Shown: positions 27,752 through 36,449, counted from the first letter of the stretch. The stretch: DNA of 64,000 nucleotides from Streptomyces sp. YIM 130001 (GCF_003574445.1 NZ_KZ984549.1:62001-126000); one strand, 5' to 3'. Made by a program: numbers and translations. Notes: generated from the sequence alone by a model not told the origin.

Positions 27752-28282
27752 ATGCGTGCAATATCCGCCGCCGCCGTCACCCTGCTCTCGGCGGGCGCCC
27801 TGGCCCTGGCCGCACCCGCGGCGATGGCCGGCGACGAAGAGCCGGGGACGAACAAGAACGACATCACCTCGTTCGGCTTCAGCGTCACCCCGTCGACGGT
27901 CGCCGCGGGCGGCCAGGTCACCCTCAAGGCCGACGGATGCGACTCTGCCGTCAAGGCGAGCTCGGGCGTCTTCGACACGGTGACGGTGCACAAGGGCAAG
28001 CCGGCGACCGCCAACGTCGACTGGGACGCCAAGCCCGGCGCGATGTACAAGGTGACCTTCGACTGCAACGGCGAGAAGGGCACCACGGATCTCACCATCG
28101 CCTCCGGAGGCGGCGGCAACCCGACGACTCCCCCGCACCACAAGGGTGTCAACGGCGGTATCGGCGGCAGCTTCTCGAATCTGGACCTCGGGGAGATCGC
28201 CCTGGGCGGCGCCCTCATCGCCGGCGCTCTCGGCTCCGCCTACTACTGGGCCCGCAGGCGCCCCGACGAGGAAAGCGCCTGA
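27752..28282 (+). CDS. Secreted protein with C-terminal membrane anchor
   Basis: A 176-residue exported protein I do not recognise by name. A Sec signal (MRAISAAAVTLLSAGALALAA.. cut near AMA-G) is followed by an immunoglobulin-like domain (FSVTPSTVAAGGQVTLKADGC... VTFDCNGEKGTTDLTI) with two cysteines, a Gly/Pro/His linker, one membrane helix and the tail YYWARRRPDEESA. The anchor plus Arg-rich tail resembles a sorting signal, but no LPxTG motif is present. It resembles the convergent gene at 28409-28894 in overall design, and a class F sortase gene lies nearby. GGAGG at 27740-27744 gives a good ribosome site. Confidence 0.8.
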   Translation: MRAISAAAVTLLSAGALALAAPAAMAGDEEPGTNKNDITSFGFSVTPSTVAAGGQVTLKADGCDSAVKASSGVFDTVTVHKGKPATANVDWDAKPGAMYKVTFDCNGEKGTTDLTIASGGGGNPTTPPHHKGVNGGIGGSFSNLDLGEIALGGALIAGALGSAYYWARRRPDEESA

Positions 28283-28290
28283 GCCACCCC

Positions 28291-28340
28291 GCACATACGT
28301 CGCCCCGGGATCCGTGCCGATCCCGGGGCGACGTACGTGC
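28291..28340. terminator. Long hairpin terminator, first of two
   Basis: GCACATACGTCGCCCC and the matching GGGGCGACGTACGTGC, with inner GGGATC/GATCCC pairs, make a stem of over 20 bp with one mismatch, right after the plus-strand surface-protein gene. Confidence 0.85.
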
Positions 28341-28360
28341 GAAGCGAGAGTCCGCGAAAC

Positions 28361-28400
28361 GACAAGGTCCGGACGACGGTGACGTCGTCCGGACCTTGTC
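28361..28400. terminator. Long hairpin terminator, second of two
   Basis: GACAAGGTCCGGACGAC pairs perfectly with GTCGTCCGGACCTTGTC, a 17-bp stem and 6-nt loop, right after the minus-strand surface-protein gene that converges from the other side. Confidence 0.85.
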
Positions 28401-28408
28401 CCCTGCTA

Positions 28409-28894
28409 TCAAGCCTTCGAGTCGCCGCGACGGCGCATCCAGAAGACACCGCCGCCGACCAGTGCCGCGGTCACCAGACCGCCGCCGATCGCGATGTCCG
28501 TGGGGGTGGCGCCGGTGCTCGAGCTGCCGCCCAGACCACCGCGGACACCGCCGTGGATGACGGTGAGCGCGGCGTCACGGGTGACGCTCTGGCCGCCGCA
28601 GGTGGCGGTCACGCTGTGCGGGCCGGGAGTGGCGCTGTGATGGATCGTCACATTCGCGACGCCGCCGCTACCGCCGGACTTGAGGTGGGTGGTGGGGAAC
28701 GCGTTGGACGACACCTTGCCGCTGCCGTTCGCGCATTCGTGGGCGTTGACCGTCACCGAGGCGGTACCGCCCCGCGCGATCGTGCTCGGGGAGACGGAGA
28801 TGGTACTCCCGTCCCAGGCACTCGCCGCGGGCGCGGCGAGTCCGATGAACGCACCGGCGACAGCTGTGACCGCCAGGGTACGAGTTGTACGCAT
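28409..28894 (-). CDS. Secreted protein with C-terminal membrane anchor (relative of 27752-28282)
   Basis: A 161-residue exported protein of the same design as its convergent neighbour: Sec signal (cut near ASA-W), a beta-sandwich domain beginning ISVSPSTIARGGTASVTV with two cysteines (HECANGSG and ATCGGQ), a Gly/Ser linker, one membrane helix and the tail FWMRRRGDSKA. The SPSTIARGG / TPSTVAAGG correspondence suggests common ancestry with 27752-28282. No LPxTG motif is visible. GGAGG lies just upstream of the ATG. The function is unknown; a sortase gene follows 330 bases away. Confidence 0.8.
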   Translation of the reverse strand: MRTTRTLAVTAVAGAFIGLAAPAASAWDGSTISVSPSTIARGGTASVTVNAHECANGSGKVSSNAFPTTHLKSGGSGGVANVTIHHSATPGPHSVTATCGGQSVTRDAALTVIHGGVRGGLGGSSSTGATPTDIAIGGGLVTAALVGGGVFWMRRRGDSKA

Positions 28895-29227
28895 GAGGAC
28901 CTCCGCGGCAGGCGCCCCGAGGAACGTTCCCCGGAAAGTTGGCGAGAGCGCCTCCCGCTAAGACCCTCCGGCGACCTGCGACAACCCGCATTTCGGGAAT
29001 CGGCCGTACGGTTGACGCGACACGCCGAACACGTTCCCGCTATTGCCGAATTGGCGCAGGTCACGGACCGTCAGAAACTGTAGAGGCGCTGCAACTCGGA
29101 TGGCGCACGGCACGGATGGCCGCCACCCGTTTCGCCCCCGCTCTGTCGCAGGCCGGTCCGCGGGCACTTAGCTTTCTTCCATGCACAACGGACGCGGCCG
29201 AGCACCGCGTTGAGAGGGGAAGAGCGC
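28895..29227. other. Divergent promoter region of 333 bp
   Basis: It lies between the minus-strand surface-protein gene and the sortase gene. I see no gene and no strong dyad. A TTGACG at 29013-29018 is a possible -35 element without an obvious -10 partner. Confidence 0.4.
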
Positions 29228-29893
29228 ATGCCTTCGTTCCAGCCCGCCGAAGAGGAGGAACCGCGGAAGAAGCGCGCCCCTTGGGGTGTCATAGCGCTTG
29301 TTCTGCTGACCGGCCTCGCACTCATCCGGAACGGCTCCGGGGAGTTCGCCGTCGGCCCGCCACAGCCGGCTTCGGCCGCCGCGACGGACACCCGGACCAC
29401 GAATCAAGCCCCCGCGGCAACCGATGTGAAGCCGCTCGGCTTCTCGCTGGCCCAGCGGGTGAAGATCCCTGCCATCCAGGTCGACGCACCGATCCAGCCG
29501 GTAGGTCTGGACGCGGAAGGGTTCGTCGACGCACCGCCGCCGGAGCAGGCGAACCTGGCCGGCTGGTTCACCGGTGCGGTGTCGCCCGGCGAGAAGGGCA
29601 CCTCGGTGGTGGTCGGTCACGTCGACAACAACGCCGGGCCCGCGGTCTTCTACGGCCTGGGATCGGTCGAGAAGGGAAACCGGGTCGAGGTGACCCGCGG
29701 AGACGGAAAGACCGCCGTATTCGAGGTCTACGGGATCGAGGTGTTCGACAAGAACAACTTCCCCGGCGACAAGGTCTACGGATCGTCAGGAAAGCCGGAA
29801 CTCCGCGTCATCACCTGCGGCGGCGGTTTCTCCAAGAGCAATGGGTACGACGGAAATGTCGTCGTCTTCGCCCGCATGGTCAGTTCCAACTGA
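29228..29893 (+). CDS. Class F sortase
   Basis: A 221-residue membrane-anchored transpeptidase. A basic N-terminus (EEPRKKR) and one membrane helix (about residues 19-34) precede a Ser/Ala/Thr linker and the sortase barrel from about residue 70. The catalytic His131 is in VVVGHVDN and Cys197 in VITCGGG. Where other classes carry the catalytic Arg near the end, this one reads GYDGNVVVFA (Asn210), a wording I associate with class F. Class F enzymes attach proteins to the cell wall. The two small anchored proteins beside it are possible clients. GAGGGGA lies upstream of the ATG at 29228. Confidence 0.85.
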   Translation: MPSFQPAEEEEPRKKRAPWGVIALVLLTGLALIRNGSGEFAVGPPQPASAAATDTRTTNQAPAATDVKPLGFSLAQRVKIPAIQVDAPIQPVGLDAEGFVDAPPPEQANLAGWFTGAVSPGEKGTSVVVGHVDNNAGPAVFYGLGSVEKGNRVEVTRGDGKTAVFEVYGIEVFDKNNFPGDKVYGSSGKPELRVITCGGGFSKSNGYDGNVVVFARMVSSN

Positions 29894-29902
29894 CCATGCG
29901 GG
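29871..29902 (+). terminator. Palindrome/terminator overlapping the sortase stop codon
   Basis: CCCGCATGGTCAGTT and AACTGACCATGCGGG pair perfectly around the dinucleotide CC. The sortase TGA lies inside the 3' arm, so the hairpin begins in the last codons, and a run of nine G follows at 29904-29912. Confidence 0.7.
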
Positions 29903-29947
29903 CGGGGGGGGGAATCCCTTGTGCGTGATTCCGGCGCTGCGAAAGGC

Positions 29948-30793
29948 TCAGACCGTCGCTCGGGTGGGCACGCCCAACTTGTAGCCGGATGAGAGCAGTT
30001 CGGGCAGATAGCGGCGCAGGGCCGCGACCGTCTGAGAACGATTGCCGCCCGCGTCGTGCGACAGGACCACGACGCCCGGTGCGGCCCCCTCGATGACGCG
30101 GCGGACGATGCTGCTGGTGCCCGGTTCACTCCAGTCGAGCGTGTCCACGGTCCAGGCGAGAGGCTCCATGCCGTACTCCGAACCGAGCTCGAAGACATCG
30201 CGGTTCCACGCGCCGTAGGGGGCGCGGAACCAGCGCGGTGTCTCGCCGATGGCCTTGTCGACGGCGTCGACGGTGCTCTCGATCTCGTCGCGGATCTTGC
30301 GGCGGGTCATGCGCGGGAGTTCGGGGTGCGACCAGGTGTGGTTGCCGATGGTGTGCCCCTCGTCGATCATCCGTCGCAGCAGGTCCGGGTTGTCCTTGGC
30401 CATCTCGCCGCAGACGAAGAACATGGCCTTCACGTGATGGCTGCGCAGGATGTCGAGCACCTGGGGCGTGTAGTTCGGATCCGGTCCGTCGTCGAAGGTC
30501 AGCACCATGCTGCGGCTGCCGCCGCTCATCTGCAGGATCGGCGCCTTGCGTACGGGCGGACGAGCCGGGGCCGCTCGCTGGGGGCCGTATCCCGTCATCG
30601 GCTCGAGCCGGTAGGCAGAGGGCTTCATCGGCCGCTTGGCCGGGGCTCCGGCCGCGCCGGCGGCCGGTGAGGGCTTTGCCGGACCGCCCGAGCCGTTGGC
30701 GCTCGTGCAAGCGGCGGTGACGGCGAGACCGACGAGCGCGAACCCGCCGCGGAGCAGGGTCCTGCGCCCTTGGAGCCTTTCGTCGTTTTTCAT
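29948..30793 (-). CDS. Polysaccharide deacetylase lipoprotein
   Basis: A 281-residue exported NodB-domain enzyme that removes N-acetyl groups from a wall polymer such as peptidoglycan. The signal GRRTLLRGGFALVGLAVTAAC has a twin-arginine-like start and a lipobox Cys29. All five NodB motifs are present: TFDDGPD (Asp101-Asp102), HTWSH (His152 and His156, with Asp102 the metal triad), RAPYG (Arg189), DTLDW and LSHDAGG. It is followed by the sortase gene on the other strand. The ATG at 30793 is chosen over upstream starts as the beginning of the signal peptide. Confidence 0.9.
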   Translation of the reverse strand: MKNDERLQGRRTLLRGGFALVGLAVTAACTSANGSGGPAKPSPAAGAAGAPAKRPMKPSAYRLEPMTGYGPQRAAPARPPVRKAPILQMSGGSRSMVLTFDDGPDPNYTPQVLDILRSHHVKAMFFVCGEMAKDNPDLLRRMIDEGHTIGNHTWSHPELPRMTRRKIRDEIESTVDAVDKAIGETPRWFRAPYGAWNRDVFELGSEYGMEPLAWTVDTLDWSEPGTSSIVRRVIEGAAPGVVVLSHDAGGNRSQTVAALRRYLPELLSSGYKLGVPTRATV

Positions 30794-30926
30794 GACTAAT
30801 GCCTCGCACGGCCCTCTCCCGCCGCCGTTCATCAACACGGTCCGGCGGACGAAAGCACCTGATGGGACCGTCCCGGGATGCGGGCACGGGCGCGCGGGCG
30901 TAGGAGTACCGATGACCGCCGGTGGC

Positions 30927-33900
30927 TCAGCGGCGGCGTACCAGCGGGAACGGCAGGGTCTCGCGGATGGTGAGGCCGGTGAGGAACATGACCAGCCGGT
31001 CCACCCCGACCCCGAGCCCGCCGGTGGGAGGCATCGCGTACTCGAGGGCGTCGAGGAAGTCCTCGTCCAGTTCCATCGCTTCGGGGTCGCCGCCGGCGGC
31101 GAGCAGCGACTGCTCGGTGAGTCGCCTGCGTTGTTCGACGGGGTCGGTCAACTCCGTGTAGGCGGTGCCCAGTTCGGTGCCGAAGGCGACCAGGTCCCAG
31201 CGTTCGGCGAGGCGTGGGTCGGTGCGGTGCTGGCGGGTGAGCGGGGAGACGGACGTCGGGAAGTCCTTGTAGAAGACGGGTGAGGTGGTCTTCTCCTCGA
31301 CGAGGCGTTCGTACATCTCCAGGATCACCTCGCCGTGCCCGTCGTCCGGTGTGTACGGGACGTCGGCCCGGTCGCACAGGGTGCGCAGTACGGGCAGTTC
31401 GGTGCCGGGGCCGATCTCCTCGCCGAGTGCCTCGGAGATCGCTCCGTACACCGTCTTGACCGGCCAGTCGCCGGAGATGTCGTGCTCCACCAGCCGTCCG
31501 TCGGCGTCGGGCCGGTGGGCGATCTGGCGACCGAAGGCGGCGACGGCGGCCGACTGGATGAGTTCGCGGGTGAGGTCGAGCATCACGTCGTAGTCGGCGA
31601 AGGCCTGGTAGGCCTCCAGCATCGTGAACTCGGGGTTGTGCTTGTAGGAGACGCCCTCGTTGCGGAAGGTGCGGCCGAGCTCGAAGACCTTCTCCAGACC
31701 GCCGACGCAGAGCCGCTTGAGATAGAGCTCGGGGGCGATGCGCAGATACAGGTCGAGGTCGTAGGCGTTGATGTGGGTGGTGAACGGGCGGGCGTTGGCG
31801 CCGCCGTGGATCTGCTGGAGCATCGGCGTCTCGACCTCGAGGTAATCGCGCTCGAGGAGTCCCTGGCGCAGCGCCTGGACGGCCCGCGACCGGGCGCGGA
31901 CCGTGTCGCGGGACGGGGGCGCCGCGATCAGGTCGACGTAGCGGCGGCGCACCTTGGCCTCGGGGTCGGTGAGTCCGCGGCGCTTGTCGGGCAGCGGGCG
32001 CAGGCATTTGGCGGTGAGCTGCCAGCCGGTGACGAACACGGAGAGTTCGCCGCGCTCGGTGGTGCCGATCTCGCCGGTGGCGGTGATCTGGTCGCCGATG
32101 TCGGTGTCCGCGGTGAAGCGGTCGAGTACCTCGGCGCCCGAACCGTCCCGGGTGAAGGCGAGTTGGAGATCACCCGACCAGTCGCGCAGCACTGCGAAGA
32201 CGACACCGCCGAAGTTGCGGACGATCATCACCCGGCCGGCGACAGTGGCCTGCTCCCCCGTACGGCTGCCGGCGGGCATCGCGCCGTGCTCGGCACGGAT
32301 CGCGGCCAGGGCATGGGTGCGCGGGGCGATGCCTGCGGGGTACGGGTCGATGCCGCGCTCGCGCAGCCGCTCCAGTTTGCGGTGCCGGACACGGACCTGG
32401 TCGGGGAGGGCGGCCAACGGGTCGGCGGCGGTGTCGGGGCCGCCGATGCCGAGTTCACCGATCGGCGGCAGGCCCTCGGTGGTGGCGGGCTGCGGGCCGG
32501 TGAAGCGGGCGGTGTGCCCGCGGCCCCAGAGCTTGCGCATGCTGGGTACGGAGACGAAGCCCTCGGCGATCGCGGAAGCCAGGCTGATGCGGGCGAGCGA
32601 GCCCGCGTCGCCGTAGCAGATGAAGCGCGGGTACCAGTCGGGCTGGTACTTGGCGTTGGAGCGGTAAAGGGCCTCCAGCTGCCACCACTTGGAGAAGAAG
32701 AGCAGCATCCGTCGCCACAGGCGCAGGACCGGGCCGGCGCCGATCCGGGCGCCCTCCTCGAAGACGGCCCGGAACACCGCGAAGTTCAGGGAGATGTGAC
32801 GGACCCCCAGTTTGCCTGCTTGGGCGCAGAGTTGGGAGACCATGAACTCCATCACGCCGTTCGGCGCGGCGGCCCGGTCACGGCGCATCAGGTCGAGCGA
32901 GACCCCGTCCTTGCCCCAGGGCACGAACGAGAGCAGTGCGAGCAGCCGCCCGTCGGAGTCGAGGCATTCGACGAGCAGGCAGTCGCCGTCCTGCGGGTCG
33001 CCGAGGCGGTCGAGGGCCATCGAGAAGCCGCGCTCGGTCTCGGTGTCCCGCCAGGCGTCGGCCTTGTCGATGACCTCTTCCATCTCCGCGTCGGTGAGCG
33101 CCGCGTGCCGGCGGATGCGACAGGTGGCGCCGGTGCGGGCGACGCGGTTCACCGCCTGCCGGGTGACGCGCATGTCGCGGCCGTCGAGGTCGAACCCCGC
33201 GACGTGCAGCACCGCCTCGTCGCCGAGTTGCAGGGCGCCGAGTCCGGCGCGGGCGTAGGCCTTGGCGCCCAGTTCGGAGGCGCCCATCACGGCCGGTGCC
33301 CAGGCGTAGCGCTGAGCGGCGTCTTGCCAGGCGGTGATCGCCTGGTCCCAGGAGGCGGGCTCGCCCACCGGGTCGCCGCTGGCCAGGCAGACTCCGGCCT
33401 CGACGCGGTAGGTGACGGCGGCCCGGCCGTTCGGGGCGAAGATCACGGCCTTGTCGCGGCGGGTGGCGAAGTAGCCGAGGGAGTCCTGTGCACCGTAGGC
33501 GCCGAGCAGCGCCCGGATCCTGGGCTCCTCGTCGCCGTGCAGCGCCGCCTCCATCCGCTGCGAACGGAAGAGTGTGGCCACGGCGGCGAGCAGCGCGAGC
33601 GCGCCGAACAGACCGAGGAAGAAGAACAGCGGCCGCGGCGGCACCCCGTCGAACCGGCCCATCGGCACCAGTCCGCCGCACACCCGTGACAGCGCCCACA
33701 GGAGTCGCTGCCCGTGCGCCAGGCTGCCCGGGAAGAGCGCGACGAGTCCCCAGCCCACCAGAGTCGCGACCACGAGTCCGGCGAGCAGGACGCCGAGTGC
33801 GCGCCGGACGGCACCGCGGCGGGCGTCCGCGTAGAACTCGCGGTGCGCCAGGATCAGCAGCACGAGTGCTGCCAGACAGACGACCAGCGAGACGATGACC

Positions 33901-34274
33901 TCGGTCCACTGGCCGGTGCCGATCCACAACAGGTCCGCGGCGATCAGCAGGCCGAGGTACCAGACGAGGATGTGCCAGGCGATGGTCTTGCGCGAGGCGC
34001 AGGCCAGGGCGAGCAGCACCAAGAACACGGCGTACGCGAGGTTCGCGCTGACCGGGACGGTGGCCATGTCCAGGAGTTCGGTGACGGGCCTCACCAGTCG
34101 CCTGAGCGGCGGAATGATCGCGATGATCGCGCAGTACGCGGCGAGCAGGCCGAAGAAGGTCGCGAATCCGTCCGGCACCTGATGCAGGAACCGGTCTCCG
34201 CGTGAGGTACCGGTCGCGCCCGGCTCCGCGCGCCGGGCGGTAGGCGGTTCGGATTCCCGTATGTCGGCACTCAT
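30927..34274 (-). CDS. lysX: Bifunctional lysylphosphatidylglycerol synthetase / lysine-tRNA ligase
   Basis: A 1115-residue fusion protein. Residues about 40-270 are a polytopic membrane part, about 290-600 the phosphatidylglycerol lysyltransferase domain (DUF2156; QAVNRVARTGATCRIRRH, NFAVFRAVFEEG), about 640-740 an OB-fold and about 770-1115 a class II lysyl-tRNA synthetase (motif 2 FRNEGVSYKHNPEFTMLEAYQ, motif 3 GLGVGVDRLVMFLTG). It charges tRNA-Lys and passes lysine to phosphatidylglycerol, lowering membrane charge and raising resistance to cationic peptides. This is the actinobacterial LysX layout. The ATG at 34274 is chosen as the start before the first membrane segments. Confidence 0.93.
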   Translation of the reverse strand: MSADIRESEPPTARRAEPGATGTSRGDRFLHQVPDGFATFFGLLAAYCAIIAIIPPLRRLVRPVTELLDMATVPVSANLAYAVFLVLLALACASRKTIAWHILVWYLGLLIAADLLWIGTGQWTEVIVSLVVCLAALVLLILAHREFYADARRGAVRRALGVLLAGLVVATLVGWGLVALFPGSLAHGQRLLWALSRVCGGLVPMGRFDGVPPRPLFFFLGLFGALALLAAVATLFRSQRMEAALHGDEEPRIRALLGAYGAQDSLGYFATRRDKAVIFAPNGRAAVTYRVEAGVCLASGDPVGEPASWDQAITAWQDAAQRYAWAPAVMGASELGAKAYARAGLGALQLGDEAVLHVAGFDLDGRDMRVTRQAVNRVARTGATCRIRRHAALTDAEMEEVIDKADAWRDTETERGFSMALDRLGDPQDGDCLLVECLDSDGRLLALLSFVPWGKDGVSLDLMRRDRAAAPNGVMEFMVSQLCAQAGKLGVRHISLNFAVFRAVFEEGARIGAGPVLRLWRRMLLFFSKWWQLEALYRSNAKYQPDWYPRFICYGDAGSLARISLASAIAEGFVSVPSMRKLWGRGHTARFTGPQPATTEGLPPIGELGIGGPDTAADPLAALPDQVRVRHRKLERLRERGIDPYPAGIAPRTHALAAIRAEHGAMPAGSRTGEQATVAGRVMIVRNFGGVVFAVLRDWSGDLQLAFTRDGSGAEVLDRFTADTDIGDQITATGEIGTTERGELSVFVTGWQLTAKCLRPLPDKRRGLTDPEAKVRRRYVDLIAAPPSRDTVRARSRAVQALRQGLLERDYLEVETPMLQQIHGGANARPFTTHINAYDLDLYLRIAPELYLKRLCVGGLEKVFELGRTFRNEGVSYKHNPEFTMLEAYQAFADYDVMLDLTRELIQSAAVAAFGRQIAHRPDADGRLVEHDISGDWPVKTVYGAISEALGEEIGPGTELPVLRTLCDRADVPYTPDDGHGEVILEMYERLVEEKTTSPVFYKDFPTSVSPLTRQHRTDPRLAERWDLVAFGTELGTAYTELTDPVEQRRRLTEQSLLAAGGDPEAMELDEDFLDALEYAMPPTGGLGVGVDRLVMFLTGLTIRETLPFPLVRRR

Positions 34275-34354
34275 GGGCACGACTCTAGGAACGGCACCGG
34301 CTTCCCGCCCGTCGAGCGTGCGGGGGCGCACTGCCCTGCGGGCGGCCCGTGGAC

Positions 34355-34360
34355 TAGCCT
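34355..34360 (+). promoter_or_regulatory. Possible -10 element of a leaderless transcript (usp)
   Basis: TAGCCT ends seven bases before the GTG at 34368. No ribosome site is present, so a leaderless message is plausible. Confidence 0.4.
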
Positions 34361-34367
34361 CACCCGT

Positions 34368-34829
34368 GTGACGGAACAGCAGCCCCACCAGTTCGAACGG
34401 GGCACCGACGGCCCCAAGGTCATCGTCGTCGGCGTCGACGGATCGGACACGTCACTGCGCGCCGTGGCGTACGCGGCCGGACTCGCCCGTCGGCAGGGCG
34501 CCCTCCTCGCGATGGTCTACGTACAGCCGGTACTCGCGACCAGTGCCGCGCTCGGTGTGCCGGTCACGGACACCACCGACGAGGTGGCCGAGTCGCTGAT
34601 CGCGGAGATCAGGGCCAGCGCCGAGCGGGTGAAGGACACCTTCGAGGTGCGCTGGCAGTTCCACACGCTGCGCGGCGACCCCTACAGCGGCCTGGTGAGC
34701 GCGGCCGAGGACCTGACCGCGGACGCGGTGGTGGTCGGCGCGTCCGAGCAGGCCGGGCACCGCTTCGTCGGCTCGGTCGCGGTGCGACTGGTGAAGGCGG
34801 GACGCTGGCCCGTCACCGTCGTGCCGTAG
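34368..34829 (+). CDS. Universal stress protein
   Basis: A 153-residue single-domain UspA protein. VIVVGVDGSDTSLRAVAYAAGLA is the first strand-helix unit; the late VVVGASEQAGHRFVGSVAVRLVKAGRWPVTVVP contains a G-2x-G-9x-G/S-like nucleotide loop (GASEQAGHRFVGS), though the spacing is not exactly that of ATP-binding members. Its role is stress survival, molecular details unknown. It is divergent from lysX with about 93 bases between. Confidence 0.88.
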   Translation: MTEQQPHQFERGTDGPKVIVVGVDGSDTSLRAVAYAAGLARRQGALLAMVYVQPVLATSAALGVPVTDTTDEVAESLIAEIRASAERVKDTFEVRWQFHTLRGDPYSGLVSAAEDLTADAVVVGASEQAGHRFVGSVAVRLVKAGRWPVTVVP

Positions 34830-34891
34830 AGCGCGCCCCTCACCTCTCGTTTGGTGCGCCTTCTTCCGTCACCGGCCTGTTGGGTCCATCA

Positions 34892-34918
34892 TGATCGGCC
34901 GTCAGGGTCCGCCGATCA
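34892..34918 (+). promoter_or_regulatory. Inverted repeat before the permease ribosome site
   Basis: TGATCGGC (34892-34899) and GCCGATCA (34911-34918) pair perfectly around 11 bases, ending just before the GAGGTGA ribosome site. It may be an operator or leader hairpin. Confidence 0.4.
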
Positions 34919-34934
34919 CAACGAGGTGAAGCAG

Positions 34935-36392
34935 ATGGCCAGGCTCCGTGCCGGACAGGGCGTACTGCGCCGCAAACCGATCGAACAGATCCAGGAGGGC
35001 CAAGAAGAGGGCCAGCTCAGCAAGTCGCTCGGCCTGTGGCAGCTCACCGCCATCGGTGTCGGCGGCATCATCGGCGCCGGAGTCTTCTCGCTCGCCGGTG
35101 CGGTCGCCAGTGGCACGGCGGGCCCGGCGGTGCTGCTGTCGTTCCTGATCGCCGGTGTCGCCAGTGCCGCGGCGGCGTTCTCGTACGCCGAGTTCGCGGG
35201 CATGATCCCGAAGGCCGGTTCGGCGTACACCTACGGGTACGCGGTGCTCGGCGAGTTGGCGGGCTGGTTCATCGGCTGGGACCTGCTGCTCGAGTACACC
35301 GCGATCGTCGCGGTGGTGGCGATCGGGATCTCGGGCTACTTCGGGTTCCTGGTCGATTCCTTGGGGGCCGACCTGCCGGACTGGATGCTCGGGGCCCCGG
35401 GGACCGGCGACGGACATGTGGTCGACCTCTTCGCGGTGGTGCTCTGCCTGCTCATCGCGTATCTGCTCACGCTCGGCATCAAGAACGCGGCCCGCTTCGA
35501 GACCGTCGTCGTGGTGCTCAAGGTGCTGGTCGTCCTGGTGGTGATCGCGGTGGGTGTGTTCCACATCGAGACCACGAACTACGACCCGTTCTTCCCGTTC
35601 GGCGTGGGCGGCGCGTTCACCGGTGCCGCGACCGTCTTCTTCGCGGTGTTCGGCTATGACGCGATGAGCACGGCGGCCGAGGAGTCCAAGGACGCCCAGC
35701 GCCACATGCCCAAGGCGATCATGTACTCGCTGGCCATCTCGATGGTGCTCTACGTCCTGGCCTGCCTGGTCCTGACGGGCATGCAGAACTACAAGGAGGT
35801 CGACCCGGAGAGCGGGTTCTCGACGGCCTTCGAGTCGGTGGGGCTCGGCGGTCTCGCGGACGTGATCGCGATCGGCGCGATCATCGGCATCCTCACCGTG
35901 ATGTTCACGTTCATGCTGGGTGTGACCCGGGTGTGGTTCTCGATGAGCCGCGACGGGCTGCTGCCGAAGTGGTTCGCGAAGACCTCCGCGAAGCATCACG
36001 TGCCGACCAGGGTCACCTGGATCGTCGGAGTGGCGTCCGCCGCGATCGCCGGTTTCCTGCCGATCGGCGAGGCCGCGGAGCTGACCAACATCGGGATCCT
36101 GCTGGCCTTCGTGGTGGTGTGCATCGCGGTGATCGTGCTCAGGTACCGGCAGCCGGATCTGCCGCGCTCGTTCAAGTGCCCGGGCATGCCGGTGGTTCCG
36201 GCGATCGGCGTGGTCTTCTCGCTGTGGCTGATCACGTTCCTGCAGTGGCAGACCTGGGCGCGGTTCGCCGTGTGGTTCGCGATCGGCCTGATCATCTACT
36301 TCGCGTACTCGTACCGGCATTCGGCCATGAACCGGAGCCGGGTGCCGGGTGGCCCTGGACCGGTCGGGGACGAGCGGCCGCCCAAGTCCTGA
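34935..36392 (+). CDS. APC-family amino-acid permease (CAT type)
   Basis: A 485-residue membrane protein with about 12 predicted helices. LSKSLGLWQLTAIGVGGIIGAGVFSLAG is the helix-1 substrate loop with its GxG motif, and FAVFGYDAMSTAAEESKDAQRHMPKAI is the helix 6-7 region of cationic amino-acid transporters. Import of amino acids by proton symport is likely, the exact substrate unknown. GAGGTGA at 34923-34929 gives the ribosome site for the ATG at 34935. A complex hairpin follows. Confidence 0.9.
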   Translation: MARLRAGQGVLRRKPIEQIQEGQEEGQLSKSLGLWQLTAIGVGGIIGAGVFSLAGAVASGTAGPAVLLSFLIAGVASAAAAFSYAEFAGMIPKAGSAYTYGYAVLGELAGWFIGWDLLLEYTAIVAVVAIGISGYFGFLVDSLGADLPDWMLGAPGTGDGHVVDLFAVVLCLLIAYLLTLGIKNAARFETVVVVLKVLVVLVVIAVGVFHIETTNYDPFFPFGVGGAFTGAATVFFAVFGYDAMSTAAEESKDAQRHMPKAIMYSLAISMVLYVLACLVLTGMQNYKEVDPESGFSTAFESVGLGGLADVIAIGAIIGILTVMFTFMLGVTRVWFSMSRDGLLPKWFAKTSAKHHVPTRVTWIVGVASAAIAGFLPIGEAAELTNIGILLAFVVVCIAVIVLRYRQPDLPRSFKCPGMPVVPAIGVVFSLWLITFLQWQTWARFAVWFAIGLIIYFAYSYRHSAMNRSRVPGGPGPVGDERPPKS

Positions 36393-36400
36393 TCCGTACC

Positions 36401-36449
36401 CGCACCGCATCGCAGCGCGACCGCCCGTTTCCCGGGCGGCCGCGGTGCG
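36401..36449. terminator. Two-step hairpin between convergent permease and capA genes
   Basis: An inner stem CCGCCCG/CGGGCGG (36421-36439) is flanked by an outer perfect pair CGCACCGC/GCGGTGCG (36401-36408 with 36442-36449). Confidence 0.7.

Noticed and set aside
34830..34934. A riboswitch before the amino-acid permease
   Set aside because: Only one 8-bp hairpin is visible and the leader is too short for any known amino-acid or c-di-AMP class.
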